A stretch of DNA of 64,000 nucleotides from Candidatus Saccharimonadota bacterium. GTDB taxonomy: Bacteria; Patescibacteriota; Saccharimonadia; Saccharimonadales; UBA10212. Of the stretch, positions 57,173 to 64,000 are shown piece after piece. Within the stretch, counting starts at the first letter, position 1. Each line of letters starts with the position of its first letter. The notes under the pieces were generated by a model, which was not told where the DNA came from, did not search any database, and saw nothing but the letters and a program-made list of their open reading frames with translations. The position numbers and the translations under genes were made by a program. The DNA lies in assembly GCA_016176605.1 (NCBI GenBank), contig JACOWW010000002.1:188846-252845 (forward strand). The letters are read 5' to 3'.

Positions 57173-57826
57173 TTATATTACAACCCGGCGGGGGCGGAGG
57201 ATCTTCTTTGCCCTGCTGGAAGCCAAGCTGCGTTTGTTAAGTTTTTTTCTGATGGTTGCCGCTTCCTCCATCATACCGCGAGATTCATAGGAGTTAGCCA
57301 GTAATGTATATGTTTCGACGTTCGGTTCAAGTTCGGCGGCCTTTTCAAGTTCCTGCAACATTAATTTGTCATTGCCAAGCTTTTCCAGCACCTTGGCGTA
57401 AGCTATGTGGCGCGCGGCTAGACCATTTTCTAGTTTAATAGCTTGCTCAAATGCGGTAGCAGCTTTTTGGTAGTTTTCTGTTTCGTAATATATCAAGCCC
57501 AGATTATGCAGACTGGAGGCGCTGGGTTCAATACTGCTAGCAATCTCAAAGCAGTCAATTGCGTCGCGGTATTCGCGCTGCTTGGCATATAAAATACCTA
57601 GACGATTATAGGCAGCGGCATTTTTTTCATCAATTTTTAGAATAGTTAAAAGGGCTTTTTCGGCCCGCAAAAAACGATTTTCGCGCATCCCAAGGTGGGC
57701 TATTTCCCAAAGTTTGGCTAGGCGTGTACCTAGCCGGCGTGGCACAACGGACACCTCTTGAGATAACTGGTGCCCATGGCGGTAGACCAAAAACCCAAAA
57801 AGTAAAAGGAGTATTATTGCGTACAC
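57173..57826 (-). CDS. Membrane-anchored TPR protein
   Basis: 217 aa. N-terminal helix (IILLLLFGFLVYRHGHQL), then about four tetratricopeptide repeats ('AAAYNRLGILYAKQREYRDAIDCFEIA', 'ASSLHNLGLIYYETENYQKAATAFEQAI', 'AARHIAYAKVLEKLGNDKLMLQEL'), ending in a basic tail. GTG start with GGAGACG upstream. Likely an assembly or scaffolding protein at the membrane. Confidence 0.83.
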   Translation of the reverse strand: MYAIILLLLFGFLVYRHGHQLSQEVSVVPRRLGTRLAKLWEIAHLGMRENRFLRAEKALLTILKIDEKNAAAYNRLGILYAKQREYRDAIDCFEIASSIEPSASSLHNLGLIYYETENYQKAATAFEQAIKLENGLAARHIAYAKVLEKLGNDKLMLQELEKAAELEPNVETYTLLANSYESRGMMEEAATIRKKLNKRSLASSRAKKILRPRRVVI

Positions 57827-57869
57827 TTGACGTCTCCTGCTGTCGGCTCAATTAATAGTTTACAATTTT

Positions 57870-57937
57870 CCCCAGCACTAAATCTTGAAGCTCCATAATC
57901 TGATTGCAGACTACTGCGCTCAGGATTTAGTGCGGGG
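57870..57937 (+). ncRNA. Structured repeat family 2, short copy
   Basis: A long outer stem CCCC-a-GCACTAAATC / GATTTAGTGC-GGGG encloses the conserved CTTGAAGCTCCATAATCTG and ATTGCAGACTACTGCGCTCAGGA blocks shared with 29805-29894. The octamer CAATTTTC occurs directly at both sides (57863-57870 and 57942-57949), as a target-site duplication would. No gene lies in this 157-nt spacer. Confidence 0.5.
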
Positions 57938-57983
57938 CAAGCAATTTTCAACGATTTCACATTTGCCATTTTACAAGCACCCA

Positions 57984-58871
57984 TTATAGCAAATTGAGAG
58001 CTAGTTCTAGGGTGATGAGCTTTGGTGAGGCGTTGGTATCGAGGGCTTCCTGCAATTTATAGGCTAATTTTCGGCTGGATAGAATTTTTTCCTGTTGCGT
58101 TTTGTTACCTCGAGCGACCATAGCGTGATGCAAGGCTGACAATAGCCTGAGCAGGGCCTCCAAAAACAGAGCGAGTTGTTTTTTATCCTTACTCAAACTA
58201 TCTACCAGTAACAGGCGCTCATACTTATCTTTTTTCAGATACGCTTTGGCGTTATCTATGGCTATTTTTAGCGGATGCTTCTTATCGTCTTTGAGAATAG
58301 CCATCAATAAACCAACGCATCCCTGGCTCAAGTTCCAGGCGCTTTCGATTTGCTTGTGCGAAAAATTATTCCCAAAATAATCCAGAGCATCATTAAGCGC
58401 TACCGGCTGGACGTCGAGCTTCTGCGTCCGCGAAGCAATTGTTGGCAGGAGGCTCTGCGTTGACGAAACCGTCAGAATAAACACGCAATCTGGAGCCGGT
58501 TCCTCGAGCATTTTCAGCATTGCACTGCTGGCTTCTTCATTCAGATCTTGGGCGTCCTCGATGATGACTATTCGCCGGATTGCTCTATCTCCCGGTACCT
58601 TTAGTTTTAGTAATTTAGTGATCAAGCGCACAGAGTCTATTGGAATATCTTGTTTGCCATCGGGTCTTTTGACGTGTGTAAGATATGCGTATTTTCTTGA
58701 CTCCTTTACGGAAGGAAGGCCCAGTAACGCGACAGCAATACCCCTAGCAACCATTAATTTTCCGCTGCCGCTGGGGCCGATTACCGCTAGGGCGTGGGAT
58801 GGGTCATTAATAAAGCTTGTAAGGTGTTTTTTTGTTCTGGGGTGCAGTAACAAGCCCATAAATGCCTTCAT
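57984..58871 (-). CDS. holB: DNA polymerase III delta-prime-like clamp-loader subunit
   Basis: 295 aa. 'LAVIGPSGSGKLMVARGIAVALLGL' (P-loop), 'RRIVIIEDAQDLNEEASSAMLKMLEEPAPDCVFIL' and 'LLPTIASRTQKLDVQPV' follow the DnaX/HolB ATPase order. There is no zinc module. The C-terminal collar region is helical. Overlaps the upstream pseudouridine synthase by 4 nt (ATGA). Confidence 0.85.
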   Translation of the reverse strand: MKAFMGLLLHPRTKKHLTSFINDPSHALAVIGPSGSGKLMVARGIAVALLGLPSVKESRKYAYLTHVKRPDGKQDIPIDSVRLITKLLKLKVPGDRAIRRIVIIEDAQDLNEEASSAMLKMLEEPAPDCVFILTVSSTQSLLPTIASRTQKLDVQPVALNDALDYFGNNFSHKQIESAWNLSQGCVGLLMAILKDDKKHPLKIAIDNAKAYLKKDKYERLLLVDSLSKDKKQLALFLEALLRLLSALHHAMVARGNKTQQEKILSSRKLAYKLQEALDTNASPKLITLELALNLL

Positions 58872-59803
58872 GATTGAGCCAACTCCAAAAAGTAGCCAGG
58901 CTCAGGCGCTTCGAACACTTTTCTTCGGCCGCCTGGCAGAGTTAACTCCAGAGATTTGGCGTGCAAGAGTAAATGCTTGCCCGCCTGAAATTTCTTTGAA
59001 ATTTTGGTGGGGTCACCGGCGCGGCCGTAAACACGGTCGCCGACTATCGGATGGCCGATGTATTTGAGGTGTACCCTCAGTTGGTGCGTCCTGCCCGATA
59101 AAGGCTGCAGTTCAAGCAGTGCCAATTTATCCGACAAGCTTGTCTCGTTAAAAATACTTGACTTGTCAAGTATTTTTATAAGTTTGTATTCCGTTTGAGC
59201 CGGCCGGCCGCTGCTGCTGACTCGAAATGTCTGTGGTTTATTGGGGTTGCGCTCAATCGGCGCATCAATTATGGCTGCCCGGGGCTCGGGCACACCTTCC
59301 ACAATCGCCAGGTAGGTTTTTTTGACTTTTCGTGTCGAGAATTGCTTCTGCAGCCATTTTAGAGTTTTTTCATTTTTGGCCGCGGTAATAACCCCGCTGG
59401 TGCCTCGATCTAGCCGATGCACAATCCCCGCCCTGTTACCTTTAAGGTTCTTGTCAGCTACTTTTGGCTCTATAAAACTAGCTAGGGTCGCTTCGGTATT
59501 CAGCGCGCCTTTAGAATGCGTCAAAACGCCCGCCGGTTTATTCATAACGATCACATCTTTATCTTCGTAGATAACGGGGATATTTATAGTCTTTGGCCGA
59601 GCGTATAGTAGTGCTGTATCGATAGCTAGCTTTTCACCGGCCCGCAGTTTACGGCTGGCTTTTATCGGCAATTTATTGACACTTACCATCTGTTTATCGA
59701 ACAATCCGGATAGGCTGGAGCGTGAATACTGCGGCAGATTCCCGGCTAAAAAAACATCCGCCCGTTGGTTAGCGTCTGATTTTGTAACTTTAAGGTTGAG
59801 CAT
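58868..59803 (-). CDS. RluA/RluD-family pseudouridine synthase
   Basis: 311 aa. N-terminal S4 RNA-binding domain (RADVFLAGNLPQYSRSSLSGLF) and the catalytic domain with the Asp in 'GIVHRLDRGTSGVITAAKN', plus 'MNKPAGVLTHSKG', 'LSGRTHQLRVHLKYIGHPIVGD'. Isomerises uridines in rRNA; the exact site (RluD-like or otherwise) cannot be fixed. Lies directly after trpS. Confidence 0.93.
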   Translation of the reverse strand: MLNLKVTKSDANQRADVFLAGNLPQYSRSSLSGLFDKQMVSVNKLPIKASRKLRAGEKLAIDTALLYARPKTINIPVIYEDKDVIVMNKPAGVLTHSKGALNTEATLASFIEPKVADKNLKGNRAGIVHRLDRGTSGVITAAKNEKTLKWLQKQFSTRKVKKTYLAIVEGVPEPRAAIIDAPIERNPNKPQTFRVSSSGRPAQTEYKLIKILDKSSIFNETSLSDKLALLELQPLSGRTHQLRVHLKYIGHPIVGDRVYGRAGDPTKISKKFQAGKHLLLHAKSLELTLPGGRRKVFEAPEPGYFLELAQS

Positions 59804-60829
59804 CTATGCCGGCCGCAGGCCCACCGCTTTTTGGACTCTTAGTAATGTAGCGTCAGCTACCTTACGCATAGCTTCTTCGTCAGCTTCTAGTTTTTGCATC
59901 AATTGCTTGTCATCTATAGCTGCCAGTTTGATTTGCAAATCCTTCAAAAATTCCGACACCGTTTCTGCTACTATTACCTTAAATTCCTCATAAGTCAGAT
60001 CGCTAACCCTATGTTCGTCATCTGGTTTAAGTAATTTTAATATTTGCAACAAGTTTGCTATACCAGGCCGCGATTCAAAATTAGGGTTAAGTACTTTTTT
60101 CTCTAGGTTATCTGTTGTGGCGGCCATAATTTTTTTAGCGCCGTCCTGCGGCTTATCACTTAGCATGATTGTTCCAGCCGGATCCTCTACGCTCTTGCTC
60201 ATTTTCCTTTCCGGATTACGGAGACTGCGAATGCGAACTGGCTTTTCACGTCCGGCAAACTTTAGTTGCTCGTTATTGTCGGCAGGCAGTACAAAAATAT
60301 CGCCGAATTTATTGTTGATCCGCATGGCAATATCGCGGGCAAATTCCACGTGCTGGCGTTGGTCTTCACCAACAGGCACATATTTAGCACCGTATATAAG
60401 GATATCGGCGGCCATCAAGACCGGATAGTTAAACAGCCCGACAGATATTCTGTCTTCACCGATTTGCTTAGCTTTATCTTTGAACTCTGTCATGCGGCTC
60501 ATTTCACCAAAGCCGGTGAAACAGTCCAATATCCATGTCAGTTCGCTATGGGCAGGGATGTAGCTTTGGCGGTATATAAAAGTATCAGGCTGGTCTATAT
60601 CCAATTCAGCCGCAACAAAAACCTTCAGGTTCTGGTGCGTCTGTTCGTAGAGCGCTCCATGGTCTATAGGCGTTGTGAAACTATGTAGGTCGGGAATGAA
60701 CATATTGAGCTGATACTCACCCGCATGCCTCTTCTGCAACTGGACCATAGGTAAAATACCACCTAAATAATTACCTAGGTGGAACTCAGCATTAGCCCTC
60801 AGACCCGTGAGAATTACGTCTTTTACCAT
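59804..60829 (-). CDS. trpS: Tryptophanyl-tRNA synthetase
   Basis: 341 aa class I enzyme. 'LTGLRANAEFHLGNYLGGI' (HIGH-type HLGN), 'FIPDLHSFTT', 'FNYPVLMAADILIYGAKYVPVGEDQRQHVE' and 'NPERKMSKSVEDPAGTI' (KMSKS). The last part is helical. Confidence 0.96.
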   Translation of the reverse strand: MVKDVILTGLRANAEFHLGNYLGGILPMVQLQKRHAGEYQLNMFIPDLHSFTTPIDHGALYEQTHQNLKVFVAAELDIDQPDTFIYRQSYIPAHSELTWILDCFTGFGEMSRMTEFKDKAKQIGEDRISVGLFNYPVLMAADILIYGAKYVPVGEDQRQHVEFARDIAMRINNKFGDIFVLPADNNEQLKFAGREKPVRIRSLRNPERKMSKSVEDPAGTIMLSDKPQDGAKKIMAATTDNLEKKVLNPNFESRPGIANLLQILKLLKPDDEHRVSDLTYEEFKVIVAETVSEFLKDLQIKLAAIDDKQLMQKLEADEEAMRKVADATLLRVQKAVGLRPA

Positions 60830-60859
60830 TATCTTATAGTATAGCTCAAACCAGGTGTT

Positions 60860-61123
60860 TCAATACGCCATAAATTGACGACGTTCAGCCAATCTCCGTT
60901 CCCTTTGTTCTTCATAACATCCCGGAGTTTGTCTTGGCACATTGACAGGCAACTCTCCAGTTTCCAGAGCGATTGCGCCCAAGCCGTTTACAGATTCAAT
61001 TGAAAGCTCTCTCATGGCTATAGATTGGGTCTCGGTGTGATTTGGCCGCAAAACTCTTCTTAGCGGATCCGACGATGGGTAACACAGTTCCTCGTCCTGC
61101 ATTCCTGATATTCGTTTTCCCAT
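60860..61123 (-). CDS. Small hypothetical protein
   Basis: 87 aa, with a good Shine-Dalgarno AAGGAG 6 nt before the ATG. Mixed charged composition; the C-terminus is Arg-rich (EEQRERRLAERRQF). No membrane helix or recognised domain. It lies just after the terminator that closes the ribosomal operon, so low-level readthrough or an unresolved promoter drives it. Confidence 0.55.
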   Translation of the reverse strand: MGKRISGMQDEELCYPSSDPLRRVLRPNHTETQSIAMRELSIESVNGLGAIALETGELPVNVPRQTPGCYEEQRERRLAERRQFMAY

Positions 61124-61144
61124 TTTTTTCTCCTTATTTAATTT

Positions 61145-61167
61145 AAAAAACCGCCTCTTGGCGGTTT
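61145..61167 (-). terminator. Terminator after rpsI
   Basis: Minus strand AAACCGCC-AAGA-GGCGGTTT followed by further T residues. It marks the end of the rpoA-rplQ-rplM-rpsI run about 180 nt after the rpsI stop; the stretch 61168-61345 shows no gene. Confidence 0.85.
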
Positions 61168-61345
61168 CCTCAATGTTTTCGAGCTATTTTTACGAACGCA
61201 CTGAACAAACCGCCAAATGTGTTGGTGCAAACCAATATTCAAAAACGGAATGTAAGTTACTCATCGAGAATAAAATATACAGATTGTCTTTTGGAAAGTC
61301 AAATCTATGAGGTGTCTTATAAGGCGTAGCGAGAGCGAAGCCGCT

Positions 61346-61744
61346 TTAACGTTTGGTGAACTGGCGTTTCTTGCGGGCTCCTCTGAGACCGAATTTCTTG
61401 CGTTCTTTCTCACGCGGGTCCCGACCCAGTAGTTCCGCTCGTTTAAGCGTTCCACGATAATCCTCGTTTAACTCAACCAGAGCTTTGGATATACCTAGGC
61501 GAATAGCATCTACTTGGCTGGCGTGACCGCCACCGTCGACTTTGACGCTGACATTATATTTTTCTGGATCAACTTCCAAAATTGTAAAAGGTTTGAGCAG
61601 CTCATGATGCAAATATTTACTGCCGGCAAAATATTCACCAGCCGGCTTATCGTTGATAATAAAGTTACCTTTACCACTAGAAAGTCGGACGCGGGCAGTG
61701 GCGCTTTTGCGCCGGCCTAAGGCGTAAAAATAATTATCAGCCAT
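61346..61744 (-). CDS. rpsI: Ribosomal protein S9
   Basis: 132 aa: 'YFYALGRRKSATARVRLSSGKG', 'VKVDGGGHASQVDAIRLGISKAL', 'LLGRDPREKERKKFGLRGARKKRQFTKR' with the C-terminal Lys-Arg tail that reaches the P-site tRNA. Shine-Dalgarno AAAGGAG supplied by the cassette after rplM. Confidence 0.98.
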   Translation of the reverse strand: MADNYFYALGRRKSATARVRLSSGKGNFIINDKPAGEYFAGSKYLHHELLKPFTILEVDPEKYNVSVKVDGGGHASQVDAIRLGISKALVELNEDYRGTLKRAELLGRDPREKERKKFGLRGARKKRQFTKR

Positions 61745-61747
61745 TAA

Positions 61748-61849
61748 AAGCTCCTTTCGGTCGCAGAAACTAGAAAATAAGAACTAGGAAATAGTATCTT
61801 TACTAATTTCTGATTGCTAATTACTAATTTCTTAATGCGTAGCATTATT
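61748..61849 (-). repeat. Heptad inverted-repeat cassette (type 1) between rplM and rpsI
   Basis: AATGC-TAC-GCATT mini-hairpin overlapping the rplM stop, AGAAATTAG TAATTAG CAATCAG AAATTAG, centre, ATACTAT TTCCTAG TTCTTAT TTTCTAG, then TTTCTGCGACCGAAAGGAG for rpsI. Confidence 0.82.
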
Positions 61850-62279
61850 TTCTTTTTTGCTTAATTTCAAATAGTTGCGGGTTTTGCCCTTTATGGCCGT
61901 GCTCTGCACCGCTATAGACTTTCAACCGTGCCAAACGGCCTTTTCGGAGCTTGTTATCCGGTAACATGCCTCGGACAGAATGTTCAATAACAGCCACCGG
62001 ATCCATCTCGCCCAATGTGCGCTTATACAGCCCTCCAGGAAAGCCGCTGTGTCGATAGTAAGTCTTTTTAGCTGCCTTATTGCCCGACACGATTAAAGAG
62101 TCGGCGTTGATAACAATTACGTAATCACCGGCGTCAATATGGTGGGTAAAGCTTGGTTTATCCTTACCTAGCAGCAGTCTAGCAGCCACGGTTGAAAGAC
62201 GGCCTAGTGGTGTTTTGGAGGCATCTAAAACATGCCAAATACGAGTTATATCAGTTGGTTTAGCACTATAAGTCCTCAC
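61845..62279 (-). CDS. rplM: Ribosomal protein L13
   Basis: 144 aa: 'ITRIWHVLDASKTPLGRLSTVAARLLLGKDK', 'DAGDYVIVINADSLIVSGNKAAKKTYYRHSG', 'VRGMLPDNKLRKGRLARLKVY'. Start codon GTG or an adjacent in-frame codon with GGAGGGAG upstream. Confidence 0.98.
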   Translation of the reverse strand: MRTYSAKPTDITRIWHVLDASKTPLGRLSTVAARLLLGKDKPSFTHHIDAGDYVIVINADSLIVSGNKAAKKTYYRHSGFPGGLYKRTLGEMDPVAVIEHSVRGMLPDNKLRKGRLARLKVYSGAEHGHKGQNPQLFEIKQKRK

Positions 62280-62280
62280 A

Positions 62281-62379
62281 AGCTCCCTCCAGTCGCAGAA
62301 ACTAGAAAGTAGGAATTAGGGACTAGTATTCTTGCTAATTTCTGATTGCTAATTACTAATTTCTTAATGCGTAGCATTA
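62281..62379 (-). repeat. Heptad inverted-repeat cassette (type 1) between rplQ and rplM
   Basis: AATGC-TAC-GCATT overlapping the rplQ stop, AGAAATTAG TAATTAG CAATCAG AAATTAG, centre, ATACTAG TCCCTAA TTCCTAC TTTCTAG, then TTTCTGCGACTGGAGGGAG for rplM. Confidence 0.82.
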
Positions 62380-62922
62380 GCGGTTGCCTCTCCTGCCTGT
62401 GCGGCGGATAGCTCGGGTGATGGCCGTCTTAGCACTAATCTTCTGCTTGCCTTCACCGAGCGTTTTAACGGGTTTATCGGTAGTTTCTGGTTCTTTGGCT
62501 TCAGCTGCCGATTTTTCAGCCTTTTTGACGGTCTTAGCTGCCTGTTTTGTAGCCTTTTTAGCTAAGTCGTCGACAAAGCTGACCTTAGCCATCTGGGCGT
62601 TGTCACCACGGCGGGTAGTTGTACGAACAACCCGGAAATAACCGCTACTGCGGCTCCCGAGCTTTGGCGAAATTTCATCGACTAATTTATGGGCGGCTTC
62701 CTTAGTGGAAAGAGCGCTGATAACCATGCGGCGGTTGTGCAGATCGCCTTTTTTAGCCTTTGTTATAAGTTTTTCAGTATACCTTGCCACTTCTTTAGCT
62801 TTCGGCAAAGTTGTTTCGATCGATTCTCGCAAGACCAATGAATCTGCCAATGACTTTAGCAAGGCGCGGCGTTGGTCGCGCTCCCTACCGAATTTAGTTC
62901 CTTTGTAGCCATGCCTATGCAT
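62377..62922 (-). CDS. rplQ: Ribosomal protein L17, C-terminally extended
   Basis: 181 aa against about 120 usually. Core: 'GTKFGRERDQRRALLKSLADSLVLRESIETTLPKAKEVARYTEKLITKAKKG' and 'GYFRVVRTTTRRGDNAQMAKVSFV'. The last 60 residues are a Lys/Ala-rich tail (KKATKQAAKTVKKAEKSAAE) ending in 'AIRRTGRRGNR'. Follows rpoA. Confidence 0.96.
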   Translation of the reverse strand: MHRHGYKGTKFGRERDQRRALLKSLADSLVLRESIETTLPKAKEVARYTEKLITKAKKGDLHNRRMVISALSTKEAAHKLVDEISPKLGSRSSGYFRVVRTTTRRGDNAQMAKVSFVDDLAKKATKQAAKTVKKAEKSAAEAKEPETTDKPVKTLGEGKQKISAKTAITRAIRRTGRRGNR

Positions 62923-62925
62923 CAG

Positions 62926-63024
62926 CGAACTCCGTTCGCAGAAACTAGAAAATAGAAACTAGGAACTAGCATTTTTGCTAATTTCTGATTGCTAATTACT
63001 AATTGCTTAATGCGCAGCATTTTA
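62926..63024 (-). repeat. Heptad inverted-repeat cassette (type 1) between rpoA and rplQ
   Basis: AATGC-TGC-GCATT overlapping the rpoA stop, AGCAATTAG TAATTAG CAATCAG AAATTAG, centre, ATGCTAG TTCCTAG TTTCTAT TTTCTAG, then TTTCTGCGAACGGAG before rplQ. Confidence 0.82.
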
Positions 63025-63969
63025 GAGTTCCAGTTCGGCCATTTTTTCTTTAACTTCGTCTAGTGCCTTGTTGCCAAAACCCTTTAGGTCGCGCAGTTCG
63101 GCTTCGCTAAGGCTTAGCAGATCCTTGATGGTCTGTATGTCATTGTTGATCAAAGCGTTGGTGGTGCGGGCGCTGAGATTCAAGTCTTCGATAGAGGTCA
63201 TGAGTTCAGCCGGTTCCTCGACTTCTTCGGCGCCTTCTGGTACAGATTCTGGTGTGCCAAGCGAGGCGCCGGCTTCGACTCTGGTCTGGCCAGCCAAAGC
63301 AGTGTATTGGTTAACCAAAATTGCCGCGGCTTCTTCAAAAGCTTCACGCGGCGTGATAGATCCGTCCGTTTCGACTGTGATCAAGAGTTTGTCGAGGTCG
63401 GTCATCTGGCCAACGCGGGTATTTTCGACCTTGTAACGAACGCGCAGCACTGGCGTGAACAGCGCATCAAGCATTATCATATCAGTTGATTTTTTACCTG
63501 TGGCTTGCTCCTCCAGAGCCCGGTAGCCACGGCCGGTTTCTACTAGCAGTTCAGCTTCAACCGAGTTTTTGGCGTCATCAATCGTGCAGATAACGTGGTT
63601 TGGATTAACGACTTCGACGTCGGCGCTAAGCTTCAAGTCTTTGGCTTTAACAAGACCTTTACCTTTTTTACTAAGACGGACGAATTGCGGTTCTTCACTA
63701 AAAACTTTAAAGCGAATACCCTTTAGATTTAACATAATAGTTACAACATCTTCTTTAACTCCCGGAATGGTAGTGAATTCGTGACTGACGCCTTCAATCC
63801 TAAAACCGGTAACGGCCGCCCCGGCGATACTAGAAAGCAACACCCGGCGCAGGCTGTTACCTAAAGTCATACCATAACCGGTGTGCAGCGGTTCAATAGC
63901 AAAAGTAGCACTAGTAGGGCTATGGTCAGTGATGGCGGCTAGCGTTGGGGCGTGGATTAGTTTACTCAT
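63022..63969 (-). CDS. rpoA: RNA polymerase alpha subunit
   Basis: 315 aa. N-terminal assembly domain 'ATFAIEPLHTGYGMTLGNSLRRVLLSSIAGAAVTGFRIEGVSHEF' and 'LDALFTPVLRVRYKVENTRVGQ'. Flexible linker, then C-terminal HhH domain 'IEDLNLSARTTNALINNDIQTIKDLLSLSEAELRDLKGFGNKALDEVKEKM'. Shine-Dalgarno AGAAAGG before the ATG. Head of the run visible at the right edge. Confidence 0.98.
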   Translation of the reverse strand: MSKLIHAPTLAAITDHSPTSATFAIEPLHTGYGMTLGNSLRRVLLSSIAGAAVTGFRIEGVSHEFTTIPGVKEDVVTIMLNLKGIRFKVFSEEPQFVRLSKKGKGLVKAKDLKLSADVEVVNPNHVICTIDDAKNSVEAELLVETGRGYRALEEQATGKKSTDMIMLDALFTPVLRVRYKVENTRVGQMTDLDKLLITVETDGSITPREAFEEAAAILVNQYTALAGQTRVEAGASLGTPESVPEGAEEVEEPAELMTSIEDLNLSARTTNALINNDIQTIKDLLSLSEAELRDLKGFGNKALDEVKEKMAELEL

Positions 63970-64000
63970 ATCTTAACCTTTCTCGTCGCATCCTTAGCGT

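Noticed and set aside
1-64000. Alternative genetic code with UGA as glycine
   Set aside because: Genes such as the sortase, pgl, pyrF-overlap genes and rplK end cleanly at TGA without homology beyond it.
1-64000. CRISPR array or prophage
   Set aside because: No regularly spaced identical direct repeats with unique spacers; the period-7 repeats are short degenerate inverted arms, and no phage structural or integrase genes are present.

Overview
The window reads as part of a compact genome from a Patescibacteria (CPR) organism, most likely a Saccharibacteria (TM7)-type lineage. The evidence is: packed small operons; housekeeping proteins with extended tails; DnaX, HolB and RecR without zinc fingers; pilin-like N-terminal anchors on extracytoplasmic proteins; sortase-linked repeat surface proteins; and ordinary TGA stops (so no sign of the UGA-to-Gly code of Gracilibacteria). 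The lineage is an inference from gene content; no 16S gene is present.

Layout. 1-3.7 kb: surface-anchored beta-propeller and NTF2-like proteins. 3.9-7.4 kb: an L-isoaspartyl methyltransferase lacking its usual N-terminus behind a 107-nt structured element, a 2H phosphoesterase, folA-thyA and a membrane protein. 7.4-11.2 kb: a GlcD-type oxidoreductase, a fused queuosine-precursor-transporter/gamma-glutamyl-ligase gene with a preQ1-I-like leader, and a DoxX-like protein. 11.3-18 kb: envelope control (response regulator, histidine kinase, LCP ligase), PAP2 enzyme, VanY peptidase, gnd and pgl. 18-24 kb: an LPXTG protein, a sortase, a GT2 glycosyltransferase and three further exported proteins, two of them sharing a GPDS/TGxAxVxGNT repeat with the LPXTG protein. 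24-30.6 kb: MFS transporter, purB, phosphatase, purH, tRNA-Gln and an unknown gene. 30.7-35 kb: alpha/beta hydrolase, two GT4 glycosyltransferases and an AI-2E family permease. 35-43.6 kb (minus strand): dnaX-dnaB-GT-ybaB-recR-nrnA-cysS. 43.7-52.4 kb (minus): rpmG, tRNA-Trp, kinase, metallopeptidase, secE, nusG, rplK, rplA, dcd, a tmk-ThyX-like fusion, an L10 leader, rplJ, rplL. 52.5-57 kb: a LAGLIDADG-like gene running through tRNA-Thr, a second DHH phosphoesterase, tRNA-Thr, tRNA-Tyr, an unknown gene and pyrF-pyrE. 57-64 kb (minus): rpoA, rplQ, rplM, rpsI, trpS, a pseudouridine synthase, holB and a TPR protein.

The genes cover dTMP synthesis (dcd, thyA/folA, tmk), late steps of purine and pyrimidine synthesis, replication and recombination, translation, and a cell-surface program. 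The surface program combines sortase anchoring, LCP/VanY/PAP2 envelope enzymes under a two-component system, and glycosyltransferases.

The least ordinary content is non-coding. There is a 107-nt element with terminal inverted repeats in two copies (before dnaB and before pcm), with one covarying base pair and further consistent changes. A second structured family has copies at 29805-29894 and 57870-57937. At least twelve intercistronic cassettes are built of 7-nt-period inverted repeats; several of them end in the Shine-Dalgarno site of the next gene, and one lies in frame inside rplA. A set of genes also has promoters so close to the ATG that their transcripts should be leaderless.
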